Shown: positions 24,368 through 32,799, numbered from the stretch's first letter. The stretch is DNA of 64,000 bases from JAQGMJ01 sp036498945 (GCA_036498945.1 DASYEQ010000012.1:1-64000); one strand, 5' to 3'. A program made the numbers and translations. The notes: generated by a model from the sequence alone, not told the origin.

Positions 24368-25134
24368 AGCCACCCACCCGCCTCCCTCAGCCGCGCGCAA
24401 TGGCGCGGCCGGCGCGCGGCTTCGTCTACATGGCGCTGATCGTGTTCTTCGGCATCATCGCGATCTCCGCCGCCTACAGCATGATGTCGGGCGCGGCGCT
24501 GCAGCGGCGCAACGCCGAGGACCAGCTGATTTTCGTCGGCGGCGAATTCCGCCGCGCCATCGAGAGCTACTACTGGGCCGCCGCCGACCTGCCGCCGGGC
24601 GCCCCGCGCTATCCCGCGCGCCTGGAGGACCTGCTGGCCGATCCGCGCCAAAAGAACCTGACGCGCTACCTGCGCCAGATCTATGCCGACCCGCTCACCG
24701 GCCGCCGCGACTGGGGCCTGGTGCGCGCACCGGACGGCGGCATCATGGGGGTGTACAGCAAGTCGCCGGCGAAGGCGGTGAAGCTCTACGGCTTTCCGCT
24801 CGAATTCAAATACCTCGAAGGCAAGACCAGGATCGCGGATTGGCAATTCGTCTACGCGCCGCCGCTGCTGCCGCCGGTACTGGATGCTGCCGCGCCGGCA
24901 TCGGTACCAGCGGCTCCTGCAACACCCACTGCCGTCGTGCCCGCCGCCACGGACACCGCAGGCGCCGCGCCGCCTGCCGCCGCGCCCACCGCGGCCAATG
25001 CTCCGCCCACGGCACCGGCGCCGCCTGCCACTCCCGGCAAATCTGCGCCGGATGACGGCGCCATCGACGAAAAGGCGATTGACCGCGCCATCGACGATAT
25101 CCTCTCCGGCAAAAGCAAGCTCGGTACGCCTTGA
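24361..25134 (+). CDS. Pseudopilin-like protein with degenerate signal and Ala/Pro-rich tail
   Basis: 257 residues. RGFVYMALIVFFGIIAISAAY is a prepilin-like segment, but mature position 5 is Ala instead of Glu, as in tip pseudopilins of the GspK kind. A globular part (about 45-165: FVGGEFRRAIESYYWAAADLP, GLVRAPDGGIMGVYSK, EFKYLEGKTRIADWQFVY) resembles type II secretion pseudopilins. Residues about 170-235 are low-complexity Ala/Pro/Thr and the C-terminus is a short charged helix. Translation is coupled to the GspG-like gene by the overlap. The two probably form one complex; partners must be encoded elsewhere. Confidence 0.8.
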   Translation: MVKPPTRLPQPRAMARPARGFVYMALIVFFGIIAISAAYSMMSGAALQRRNAEDQLIFVGGEFRRAIESYYWAAADLPPGAPRYPARLEDLLADPRQKNLTRYLRQIYADPLTGRRDWGLVRAPDGGIMGVYSKSPAKAVKLYGFPLEFKYLEGKTRIADWQFVYAPPLLPPVLDAAAPASVPAAPATPTAVVPAATDTAGAAPPAAAPTAANAPPTAPAPPATPGKSAPDDGAIDEKAIDRAIDDILSGKSKLGTP

Positions 25135-25141
25135 GGCGTGC

Positions 25142-25273
25142 CGTCTCAGCGCATCAGGGTGCCGCCGGCGCTGACGATGGTGAGATCGGCACTGCACCAG
25201 CCCGGGCGCCCTTGGACGAGTAGCTGATGTAGACCTCGCCCAGGTCGCATTCGCCTGGACGCGGCCGGGGCAT
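25142..25273 (-). pseudogene. Possible degraded gene end (frameshifted)
   Basis: On the minus strand an ATG at 25273 opens a 33-codon frame containing CDLGEVYISYSSKGAR. A different frame continues with GWCSADLTIVSAGGTLMR and a stop at 25146. Joined by one frameshift they read as a plausible small-domain C-terminus. The family is not recognised. The rest of 25135-25582 shows no gene: composition drifts to lower GC, and an AT-rich stretch precedes the next gene. Confidence 0.25.
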
Positions 25274-25582
25274 GGTGCGCCGCGGCCCGCGGTGTATGAA
25301 GAATTAACAAATTTCCTTGAGCCGCAAACCGGATCGCCGCGGCGCGTGCACCGGACTCAAGCGGCGCGCACCCCACGCCGCACTTCACGGCGTACCCGTC
25401 GTCATATTGCACGGGCAAGCAACGAAAAATATGACGGCTGCGCGGCGACGTCTCTGTTTTATCACGTACGCGTTTGTCAACTTTTGCAAATAGTGATGCG
25501 ATGCGTTGGTGTTGGGGCGCGATGCCGATACACTTCTCCGGCCAACAAAATAAATCGCTCAATCGAGGTATCCGAGGTGTAC

Positions 25583-25984
25583 ATGTCCCTGCAAGACAAC
25601 AATAATTACCACGGCGCACCCGGATCGCACGCTCAGGGAATTGGCATCGCCGTCGACGCCGCGAAGGAAGCGGCGTCGGCGAGCGAGCGCCGCACCAGCA
25701 AGGGCAATGGCCATGTCCGCTTGAGCGGGCGCGACGCCACCTTGCTGTCGCAGATGCGCAACCAATATCGCAAGGTGTTCGGCATGTACTTCGACCCGAT
25801 GGAATTTACCGGCAACGACCTTTACGCGCGCGCCACGCTGCTCCAATGCGTTACCTCGGGCAACGAAGAACTGGTGGCGAGCGCCCTGCAGTTTCTTGAC
25901 GAAAAAGGCATGCCGCGATTGCACCGGCGCGCCGGCCGGGCCGATCTTGAACTCGATCCGCATTCATCCGGCCGCGCCGAGTAG
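25583..25984 (+). CDS. Hypothetical protein
   Basis: 133 residues, not recognised. The first 45 residues are polar and probably disordered (QDNNNYHG, SERRTSKGNGHVRLSGRD). Residues about 50-110 are helical (ATLLSQMRNQYRKVFGMYFD, ATLLQCVTSGNEELVASALQFL), and the tail is basic and then acidic. There is no signal peptide or membrane helix. GAGG lies six bases before the ATG. The upstream 60 bases are AT-rich and may hold its promoter. It lies convergent to a response regulator gene; no function is proposed. Confidence 0.7.
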   Translation: MSLQDNNNYHGAPGSHAQGIGIAVDAAKEAASASERRTSKGNGHVRLSGRDATLLSQMRNQYRKVFGMYFDPMEFTGNDLYARATLLQCVTSGNEELVASALQFLDEKGMPRLHRRAGRADLELDPHSSGRAE

Positions 25985-26012
25985 GGCGGCCGCCGCCGTG
26001 CGCGCGCAGCCC

Positions 26013-26474
26013 TCAGCTACCGGGCTGGGGGTTGATGTTGAGCACCATCCAGTAGAGCTGCAATTGCGCCACCGCGCGGATGAAGGCTTCGAGCTCGACG
26101 GGCTTCCTCACGTAGCTGTTGGCACCGTTGAGATAGGAGCGCAGCACGTCCTCATCCTGCGCGGAGGAGGTCAGCACCACCACCGGCTGCGCCGCGGTCA
26201 GCGGATTGGCGCGGATACGCTCCAGCACTTCGAAGCCGGAGAGCATCGGCATGTTGAGGTCGAGCAGCACCAGGGCCGGCAGTTCGGCGGGGTTGCGTGC
26301 CGCGTAGGCGCCGCGCGCCCACAGGTAATCGAGCGCGGCGACACCATCGCCCACCACCACCAGCTCGTTCTCCAGGCGCGCCTTTTCGAAGGCGATACGG
26401 GTGAGCAGCTGGTCATCGGGATTGTCTTCCACCAGGAGGATCGGGCGGCGGTCGACGGCGTATTCCGTTTGCAT
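26013..26474 (-). CDS. Single-domain response regulator (Rcp1 type)
   Basis: 153 residues, one receiver domain without output domain. The acidic pair (ED at 16-17), acceptor Asp72 in LVLLDLNMPML, the Thr-Ser-Ser after VVVL and the Lys of RKP are present. As in the regulator at 10297, a long loop (ARGAYAARNPAELP) precedes the acceptor strand and the C-terminus is aromatic (LYWMVLNINP). No kinase is adjacent, so its donor is elsewhere. It is divergent from an EAL protein gene, 229 bases between starts, which suggests a link to cyclic di-GMP control. Confidence 0.92.
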   Translation of the reverse strand: MQTEYAVDRRPILLVEDNPDDQLLTRIAFEKARLENELVVVGDGVAALDYLWARGAYAARNPAELPALVLLDLNMPMLSGFEVLERIRANPLTAAQPVVVLTSSAQDEDVLRSYLNGANSYVRKPVELEAFIRAVAQLQLYWMVLNINPQPGS

Positions 26475-26703
26475 GGTCAATCTGGGCAGCCGGGTTGCGG
26501 AGGCGGTCTCCCAAGTATATCCGCGCCAGAAATGCGCGCCAGTGCCGCACACGCGCAAAGCGCAAAAAAATCGCGCGGCCTGGCTTTGACGCAGCCGCGC
26601 GCACGATTGCTGTTACCATCCATGGGGCCTGGCACACCGGCTAACGGTCGTTTGCCTGCGCACCGTCACTCGCTGTCACTCAAAAGAATCGAAAATCAGG
26701 GGT

Positions 26704-27579
26704 ATGGGCAAGAACAACGATGAGCTAGGCTTCACCTCGGTGTTCCGCACCCTGCTGCAAAGCGAGCAGGAGGAAGCCGCGCGCACCGACACCACGGTGC
26801 CCAACGTCCCGCCGCTGATCGCCCCGGGCGACGTCGAGCACGCGTTCGAGCAAGGCGAGTTCCGCGTCTACTACCAGCCCAAGGTGCTGGCCACCACGGC
26901 CGAGATCGTCGGCGCCGAAGCGCTGTTGCGCTGGCACCATCCGGAATTCGGCGTGCTCACGCCGAATTATTTCATTCCCGGCATGGAAAAGTCCGGGCTG
27001 ATCCACGAGGTCGGCGCCTGGGTGCTGCGCCGGGTGAGCGAACTCAACCTGGCGATTTCCAACCGCATCAGCAACCCAAGCTGGAACATCGCCGTCAACG
27101 TCTCGCCGGTGCAGTTCGGCAACCCGGCTTACCTGCGCGCATTGTTGCGCGCCGCCAAGTCGCTCAACCTGCCGAACCAGCTGCTGGAAATCGAGCTTAC
27201 CGAAACCGCGGTGCTGGAGAGCTTCAACCAGGCCGCCGAGCTGATGGGCCTCATCCGCGAATACGGCGTGACGATCGCCATCGACGACTTCGGCGTCGGC
27301 TTCAATTCGATCAGCCACCTGGCGCGCCTGCCGATCTCGGCGGTGAAAATCGACGCCAGCTTCATCGGCCGCCTGGAAAACTCGGAAGTCGATCGCAAGA
27401 TCGTCGCCGCGCTGATCCGCCTCTCCCACGACCTCGGCATGAAGACCGTGGCCGAAGGCGTGGAGACGATGCCGCAGGCGCAATTCCTGCTGGAGCAGCA
27501 ATGCCAGTTGCTGCAGGGCTTTTTCTTCGGCCGCCCGGTGCCGCAGGACGAATTCGTCGCCAAGCTGCCGGTGATCTGA
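26704..27579 (+). CDS. EAL-domain cyclic di-GMP phosphodiesterase
   Basis: 291 residues: a 40-residue polar N-terminus and one EAL domain. Catalytic and metal motifs are intact: EAL at 72-74, NVSPVQF, ELTETAVL, IDDFGVGFNS, the Lys of VKIDASFI and the Glu of AEGVET. The protein should therefore hydrolyse cyclic di-GMP to pGpG. There is no sensor, receiver or GGDEF domain and no membrane segment, so it is a free cytoplasmic enzyme. Its input may be the divergently encoded response regulator, by inference only. AGGGG lies unusually close to the ATG. Confidence 0.93.
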   Translation: MGKNNDELGFTSVFRTLLQSEQEEAARTDTTVPNVPPLIAPGDVEHAFEQGEFRVYYQPKVLATTAEIVGAEALLRWHHPEFGVLTPNYFIPGMEKSGLIHEVGAWVLRRVSELNLAISNRISNPSWNIAVNVSPVQFGNPAYLRALLRAAKSLNLPNQLLEIELTETAVLESFNQAAELMGLIREYGVTIAIDDFGVGFNSISHLARLPISAVKIDASFIGRLENSEVDRKIVAALIRLSHDLGMKTVAEGVETMPQAQFLLEQQCQLLQGFFFGRPVPQDEFVAKLPVI

Positions 27580-27700
27580 CGCGGCGCCGTTCACGCACGG
27601 CGCCGTTTCATGCAGAGCCTCCGTCCCCGCATCCTTGACGCAGGCCGCACGCGCCTCTTGCTATAGTCGTGCCCTTCGCATGCCGCAACATGGAGGACGC

Positions 27701-28588
27701 ATGACCGCAGTACAGCCCGGCATCCTGGCCGGACCCGCGCCGGCCGGCCGTTACCTGAGTTTCACCCTGACCCACTGCGAGGACACCGCGCTCAAGCAAA
27801 CCTTGAGACAGCTCGCCGCCGCCACCGACGGCGAACGCCTGGTGGTGGGCTGCGGCCGCTCGCTGGCGCAACGCCTGGGCGCCGAAGTGCCGGGCCTGCG
27901 CACCATGCCGGCCTATGTCGGCTGCGGCTTCGACACGCCGTCGACGCCCGGCGCGCTCTTGCTGTGGCTGCGCGGCGCCGACCGCGGCGAGATCGTCAGC
28001 CGCGGACGCCAGCTCGAAGCCATGCTGAAACCTGCTTTTCGCGTCATGCTGCGCGTCGATGGTTTTCGCTATGACGGCGGGCGCGACCTCACCGGGTATG
28101 AAGACGGCACCGAGAATCCGCACGACAACGAGGCCACCGGCGTGGTCAGCGTCACCGGCCTGGGCTCGGGTATGGAAGGCTCGACCTTCCTCGCCTTGCA
28201 GCAGTGGGAGCACGATTTCGAATGCTTCGAGGCCTTCGATGCCGACACGCGCGACAACATCATCGGCCGCCGCCGCAGCGACAATGAGGAGATCGAGGAC
28301 GCCCCCGAATCCGCGCACGTGAAGCGCACCGCGCAGGAAAGCTTCGATCCCGAGGCCTTCATGCTGCGCCGTTCGCTGCCGTGGATCGACGGCAACCGCG
28401 GCGGGCTGATGTTCTCCTCCTTTTGCCGCACCCTCGATGCCTTCGAAGCGCAGATGGATCGCATGACCGGCGCCGAAGACGGCATCGCCGACGCGCTGTT
28501 CATGTTCAGCCGCGTACTCAACGGCGCTTATTACTGGTGCCCGGGAATGAAGGACGGCAAACTCAACCTGGCGCTACTCAAGCTCTAA
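27701..28588 (+). CDS. DyP-type heme peroxidase
   Basis: 295 residues. The family mark GxxDG is present as TGYEDGTENP. The proximal His is in ESAHVKRTAQ, and the distal Arg region is MLRRSLPWIDG. The C-terminus GLMFSSFCRTLDAFEAQMDRM completes the second ferredoxin-like half. The enzyme uses hydrogen peroxide to oxidise dyes or aromatic compounds. No Tat or Sec signal is present, so it is cytoplasmic or loaded into an encapsulin, but no encapsulin gene is near. TGGAGG precedes the ATG, and TATAGT at 27662 is a likely -10 box. Confidence 0.92.
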   Translation: MTAVQPGILAGPAPAGRYLSFTLTHCEDTALKQTLRQLAAATDGERLVVGCGRSLAQRLGAEVPGLRTMPAYVGCGFDTPSTPGALLLWLRGADRGEIVSRGRQLEAMLKPAFRVMLRVDGFRYDGGRDLTGYEDGTENPHDNEATGVVSVTGLGSGMEGSTFLALQQWEHDFECFEAFDADTRDNIIGRRRSDNEEIEDAPESAHVKRTAQESFDPEAFMLRRSLPWIDGNRGGLMFSSFCRTLDAFEAQMDRMTGAEDGIADALFMFSRVLNGAYYWCPGMKDGKLNLALLKL

Positions 28589-28692
28589 GCCGGCCGCCGC
28601 GCCGGGGCACGCCACGGCGCGGCAAAAGCAACATCCGCGCAAAGAATTCTTCACGGCGTCTTGAATGCCGCCGCGGAGGCATCCATTTGGGC

Positions 28693-28732
28693 TACAATGA
28701 CGTATTGATAGTAGTTCTCATTTAAATATACA
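28693..28732 (+). promoter_or_regulatory. feoAB promoter with Fur box
   Basis: TTGATA (28705-28710), 16 bases, TATACA (28727-28732) make a promoter. TGATAGT-A-GTTCTCA (28706-28720) matches the 7-1-7 Fur consensus TGATAAT-N-ATTATCA at 11 of 14 positions and covers the -35 and spacer. A further TACAAT (28693-28698) lies upstream. The block is strikingly AT-rich. Iron-dependent repression is expected for an iron uptake operon. Confidence 0.72.
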
Positions 28733-28807
28733 AACAGCCGCCGCCGGGGATTGCCCCTGCTTGCGCGGCCCCGCCCTGCTTTGACTACACTCGCCCCGCC
28801 CGCCACC

Positions 28808-29068
28808 ATGCGCCTGACCGAACTCGCGCCGGGCCAGGAGGCCCAGGTGGCGGTGGTGCACTCCACCGAGCATCTGGCGCACCGCCTGGCGGCGCTCGGC
28901 TTTCGCGTCGGCAAGTCCTTGTTGGTGATGCGCCAAGGCGCGCTTTCCGGCCCCCTGCACGTGCGCCTTGGCACTACCGACGTCATCCTGCGCCGCTCGG
29001 AAGCCGCGCAAATCGAAGTGTTGCCGCTCGCCTTCACTGAAACGGCGGCCGACGCCCCCTCCGCATGA
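28808..29068 (+). CDS. feoA: Ferrous iron transport protein A
   Basis: 86 residues with the SH3-like FeoA pattern: MRLTELAPGQEAQV, the LAHRLAALGFRVGKSLLVM turn and VRLGTTDVILRRSEAAQIEV. FeoA is a small cytoplasmic partner that modulates FeoB. The stop overlaps the feoB start in ATGA (29065-29068), so the two are co-translated. The start lies 75 bases after the Fur-box promoter. Confidence 0.92.
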   Translation: MRLTELAPGQEAQVAVVHSTEHLAHRLAALGFRVGKSLLVMRQGALSGPLHVRLGTTDVILRRSEAAQIEVLPLAFTETAADAPSA

Positions 29069-30852
29069 AAGGCATCGCCCTGATCGGCATGCCCAACACG
29101 GGCAAGTCGACGCTCTTCAACCGCCTGACCGGCGCCTCCGCGCGCGTGGGCAACTGGCCCGGCATCACCGTCGACCTGATGACGGCGAAAATCCTGGTCG
29201 GCGCGCACATGGCCGAGATGGTCGATTTGCCCGGTATCTACGACCTGCGCGGTTATTCGGACGACGAGGCGGTGGTGCGCCAGTTCCTCGAAACCACGCC
29301 GACCGACCTGGTGCTCCTGATCGTCAACGCGGTGCAGATCGAGCGCCAGATTTCGCTCGCCCTGCAAGTGCGCGCCCTCGGCCTGCCGGCGATGCTGCTG
29401 CTCAACATGGCGGATGAGGCGCGCAAGTTCGGCATCACCGTCAATGCCGAGGCGTTGTCGGAAAAGCTTGGCATGCCGGTGGCGCTGATCTCCGCCAAAT
29501 ACGGCGAAGGCCAGCCGCAGGCGCTCAAGACCATCGGCCAGACCCTGGATGCGCACCCGCAGCCGGCCACCGCGAGGCTCGATGCGCTGCCCGAGCCGGC
29601 GCAAGTCGAAGAGGAAGCAGCGCAATTGCTGGCGGGCGCGGTATACATCCCGCCGCGCCTGCCCGAACACATCAGCGACAAGCTGGATCGCGTGGTGCTG
29701 CACCCCTGGGTCGGCCTGCCGCTGTTCTTCCTCTGCATGCTGCTGCTGTTCCAGGCGGTGTTCGCCATCGGCACGCCCTTGCAGGACGGCATGAGCTGGC
29801 TGTTCGACGAGGCCAAGGCGCTGATCGTGGTGCCGCTCACCAGCCCCTTGCCAACCTTCCTGCAGGGCTTCCTGGTGGACGGTATCTGGGCCGGGCTTTC
29901 CACCGTGGCCGCCTTCGTGCCGCTGATCGTGCTGTTCTTCCTGTTCATGGCGCTGGTGGAAGACAGCGGCTATCTCTCGCGCGCCGCCTTCCTGACGGAC
30001 GCGCTGATGTCGCGCCTGGGCCTGGACGGGCGCAGCTTCGTGATGATCCTGATGGGCTTCGGCTGCAACGTGCCCGCCGTGATGGGTACGCGCGTGATGC
30101 GCTCGCGCCCGCACCGCCTGCTCTCCATGCTGGTGATCCCGCTGTCGCTGTGTTCGGCGCGCCTGCAGGTGTTCCTGTTCCTGATCGCGGCGATGTTTAC
30201 GCCGAAGCACGCGCCCTGGGTGCTGTTTTCGCTCTACCTGATGAGCTTCGTCACCGCGATCCTGACGGCACTGATCTTCAAGCAGAAATACCACAGCACC
30301 GAGCCCTTCGTGATCGAGTTGCCGCCCTACCGCATGCCGACCCTGATGCAGATCTGGCTGCGCGGCTGGCAGGAGGTGCGCCATTTCCTGCACCGGGCCA
30401 CCAGGATGATCGTCATCGGCGTGGTGTGCGTGTGGATCCTCACCCACGTGCCGTTCAATGCCACGCCCGCCGGGCCGGATACGCTCGCCGGCATGCTGGG
30501 CGGCGCGCTGCAGCCTCTCCTGGCGCCCATCGGCATCGACACCAAGCTGACGGTGGCGCTGATGTTCGGCTTCATCGCCAAGGAAATCGTCATCGGCGCC
30601 TTCGCCGTGATCTACGGCATGCAGGGCGACACATTGGCCACGCACATGGCGACGCAAATGGACTGGACGCAGGCGGTGAGCTTCATGCTCTTCACCCTGA
30701 TCTACACGCCTTGCGTCTCGACCATCGCGGCGATTCGCGCCGAATCCAAGAGCGACAAGTTCACCCTGCTGTCGGTGGCGTGGCCGCTGGCGCTGGCCTG
30801 GTGCGTGTCGTTCGTCTTCTACCAGTCGGCGCGCGCGCTGCTCGGCCACTGA
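29065..30852 (+). CDS. feoB: Ferrous iron transporter B
   Basis: 595 residues, at the short end for FeoB. The GTPase domain has G1 GMPNTGKST (8-16), G3 VDLPGIYDL and G4 NMAD. The membrane part contains the gate motifs of FeoB, including the conserved Cys in MGFGCNVPAVMGTRVMRS and the second one in FTLIYTPCVSTIAAI. It imports Fe(II) across the inner membrane. No FeoC gene follows; the next gene is an unrelated regulator. Coupled to feoA. Confidence 0.95.
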   Translation: MKGIALIGMPNTGKSTLFNRLTGASARVGNWPGITVDLMTAKILVGAHMAEMVDLPGIYDLRGYSDDEAVVRQFLETTPTDLVLLIVNAVQIERQISLALQVRALGLPAMLLLNMADEARKFGITVNAEALSEKLGMPVALISAKYGEGQPQALKTIGQTLDAHPQPATARLDALPEPAQVEEEAAQLLAGAVYIPPRLPEHISDKLDRVVLHPWVGLPLFFLCMLLLFQAVFAIGTPLQDGMSWLFDEAKALIVVPLTSPLPTFLQGFLVDGIWAGLSTVAAFVPLIVLFFLFMALVEDSGYLSRAAFLTDALMSRLGLDGRSFVMILMGFGCNVPAVMGTRVMRSRPHRLLSMLVIPLSLCSARLQVFLFLIAAMFTPKHAPWVLFSLYLMSFVTAILTALIFKQKYHSTEPFVIELPPYRMPTLMQIWLRGWQEVRHFLHRATRMIVIGVVCVWILTHVPFNATPAGPDTLAGMLGGALQPLLAPIGIDTKLTVALMFGFIAKEIVIGAFAVIYGMQGDTLATHMATQMDWTQAVSFMLFTLIYTPCVSTIAAIRAESKSDKFTLLSVAWPLALAWCVSFVFYQSARALLGH

Positions 30853-30868
30853 ACCACCACACTGACGG

Positions 30869-30891
30869 GCGATTACCCGGCAGGTAATCGC
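30869..30891. promoter_or_regulatory. Perfect palindrome, likely operator of the XRE regulator
   Basis: GCGATTACC and GGTAATCGC are exact inverted repeats around CGGCA. The site ends 20 bases before the TATAGT -10 box (30911-30916), so it covers the -35 region. There is no T run, so a feoB terminator is unlikely. Confidence 0.6.
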
Positions 30892-30923
30892 TCCGCCGCG
30901 GGTGCCGCGTTATAGTGCCGCGC

Positions 30924-31763
30924 ATGCACCGCTCCGCCACCACTGCTCCCGCGCTCGATTCCTTCGGCGATCTGCTGCGCTACTGGCGCGGCAAGCGCGG
31001 CTACTCGCAGCTGGAACTGGCGGGCGAAGCGGCGATTTCGCAACGCCACCTGAGTTTTCTCGAATCCGGCCGCTCCCAGCCCAGCCGCGAGATGGTGCTC
31101 AAGCTCGGGCGCGTGCTCGACATCCCGCTGCGCCAGCGCAACCTGATGCTTGGCGCCGCCGGCTTTGCCGCCGCCTACGGCGAGCGCAATCTCTCCGATC
31201 CCGAGCTGCGCGAGGTCAAGCAGGCGCTCGACTTCATGCTGGCGCAGGCCGAGCCCTTTCCCGCCATGGTGGTGGACCGCCTGTGGAATCGCGTGATGGC
31301 CAACGGCGCCGCCGCGGTGATGATGCAATGGCTCAGCGGCGCCCCGGCGCAGCGCCACCAAGCCCCGGAAGGCGGCGAGGTCAACGTCATCGAACTGATG
31401 CTCGACCCGCAAGGGCTGCGCCCGTATATCGCCAACTGGCGCGAAGTCGCCGGCGACGTGATCCACTGGATCCACCGCGAGGCCCTGGCCGAAGGCCCCG
31501 CCGGGCCGGCGCACGAACTGCTGCAGCGCCTGCTGGCGATCGACGGCATTCCGCCCGACTGGCGCACGCCCAACCTGGAAGCACGCACCCTGCCCTTCCT
31601 GCCGCTGGTGCTCAGGCGCGACGGCGTCGAGCTGCGCCTGTTCACCGCCATCACCACCCTGGGCACGCCGCACGACGTCACCCTGCACGAGCTGCGCATG
31701 GAAAGTTTTTTCCCGGCGGATGAGGCAACCGCCGCGTGGTTTCGCGCCAGGCGCAAGGGCTGA
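30924..31763 (+). CDS. XRE family regulator with MmyB-like ligand domain
   Basis: 279 residues. The helix-turn-helix (about 12-70) reads GDLLRYWRGKRGYSQLELAGEAAISQRHLSFLESGRSQPS. The remainder (about 95-275) matches the MmyB-like C-terminal domain with a PAS-like fold (MVVDRLWNRVMANGA, EARTLPFLPLVLRRDG, TLHELRMESFFPAD). Such proteins bind a small hydrophobic ligand and control a few genes. The -10 box TATAGT ends seven bases before the ATG, so the mRNA appears leaderless. A palindrome in the -35 region suggests autoregulation. GTG 30915 lies inside the -10 and is unlikely. Confidence 0.88.
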   Translation: MHRSATTAPALDSFGDLLRYWRGKRGYSQLELAGEAAISQRHLSFLESGRSQPSREMVLKLGRVLDIPLRQRNLMLGAAGFAAAYGERNLSDPELREVKQALDFMLAQAEPFPAMVVDRLWNRVMANGAAAVMMQWLSGAPAQRHQAPEGGEVNVIELMLDPQGLRPYIANWREVAGDVIHWIHREALAEGPAGPAHELLQRLLAIDGIPPDWRTPNLEARTLPFLPLVLRRDGVELRLFTAITTLGTPHDVTLHELRMESFFPADEATAAWFRARRKG

Positions 31764-31773
31764 GTCGAAAAGC

Positions 31774-31801
31774 AAAAAGCCGGGGCATGCCCCGGCTTTT
31801 A
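31774..31801. terminator. Bidirectional terminator
   Basis: GCCGGGG and CCCCGGC around CATG, with A and T runs on the two sides. It separates the convergent XRE regulator and Bug-type protein genes. Confidence 0.92.
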
Positions 31802-31818
31802 CACGATGCGTGAACCGA

Positions 31819-32799
31819 TTATTCCGGCTCGACGCCCGCCGCTTTCAGGATCTTGCCCATCTCCGGCGCTTCCGCCCTGGCGCGCGCGATCACGTCTTCC
31901 GGCTTGGAGCTCGCCACCACAATACCCAGGCTGACGTAGCGGTCCTGCACCTCCTTGCTCTGCAAGGTCTTGATCAGGGTGTCGTGCAGCTTGGTGATGA
32001 TGGGCTTGGGCGTACCCTTGGGTGCCAGTACCGCCCACCAGCCCTGTGGCATCGGCTTGGTAACACCGGCTTCGACGAAGGTCGGCACGTCCGGCAGGAT
32101 CGGCGAGCGCTTCTCGGTAGTCACCGCCAGCGGCCGCAGGTTGCCGCTCTTGATCTGCGGCACCGCCGGGACCATGTCGGAAAACACGATGTCCACCTGG
32201 CCGGCGACCAGGTCGGTCACCGCCTGGATGGTGCCCTTGTACGGCACGTGCACGATGTTGACGCCGGTGATCGACTTGAACACCTCGCCCAGCACGTGCG
32301 CCGGGGTACCGCGCCCGCCGGAACCGAAGTTCAGCGTGCCCGGCTTGGCCTTCGCCAGAGCGATCAGCTCATTGAGCGACCTGGCCGGCACCTTGGGATT
32401 GACCACCACCACGCTGCCGGCGGTGGCCACCAGCGAAATCGCCGCGTAATCGTTGAACGGGTCGTAACCCAGGCGCTTGTAGAGAAACTGGTTGGTGTTG
32501 AGCGCCGGGTTGGCGGTGAGCACCACGGTGTAGCCGTCCGGCGCCGACTTGGCCGCCAGCTCCTGGCCGATGTTGCCGCCGGCGCCCGGGTGGTTTTCCA
32601 CCGGCATCGACACATTCAGCAACTCACCCATCTTTTGCGCCAGCACGCGCGCCAGCACGTCGGTGGTGCCGCCGGGCGGGTAAGGTGCGATGAACTTGAT
32701 CGACTTGCTCGGGTAGGTCTGCGCCTGCGCGGGCGTGCTGCCCAGCGCCAAGGCCGCGCAAGCAGCCGCAAGCATGCCAAGAGGGCGGAAAAAAGCCAT
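31819..32799 (-). CDS. Tripartite tricarboxylate transporter (Bug/TctC) substrate-binding protein
   Basis: 326 residues. A Sec signal peptide (cleavage after AQA near residue 26) is followed by TYPSKSIKFIAPYPPGGTTD, the start of the Bug family, and ENHPGAGGNIG, which binds the ligand carboxylate. The family is heavily expanded in betaproteobacteria and binds mono-, di- or tricarboxylates. No TctA or TctB permease gene lies nearby. Start: GGGGA stands eight bases before this ATG, while the ATG three codons upstream overlaps that site. Confidence 0.93.
   Translation of the reverse strand: MAFFRPLGMLAAACAALALGSTPAQAQTYPSKSIKFIAPYPPGGTTDVLARVLAQKMGELLNVSMPVENHPGAGGNIGQELAAKSAPDGYTVVLTANPALNTNQFLYKRLGYDPFNDYAAISLVATAGSVVVVNPKVPARSLNELIALAKAKPGTLNFGSGGRGTPAHVLGEVFKSITGVNIVHVPYKGTIQAVTDLVAGQVDIVFSDMVPAVPQIKSGNLRPLAVTTEKRSPILPDVPTFVEAGVTKPMPQGWWAVLAPKGTPKPIITKLHDTLIKTLQSKEVQDRYVSLGIVVASSKPEDVIARARAEAPEMGKILKAAGVEPE

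Noticed and set aside
25146..25619. Minus-strand open frame of 157 codons in the gap after the pseudopilins
   Set aside because: Only its last 20 residues look coding; the upstream part crosses the AT-rich promoter region of the next gene. Recorded instead as a possible remnant.
28651..30849. Open frame of over 700 codons antisense to feoAB
   Set aside because: Composition is the His/Arg/Gln-rich shadow typical of the reverse strand of GC-rich genes; no family features; feoA and feoB on the other strand are certain.
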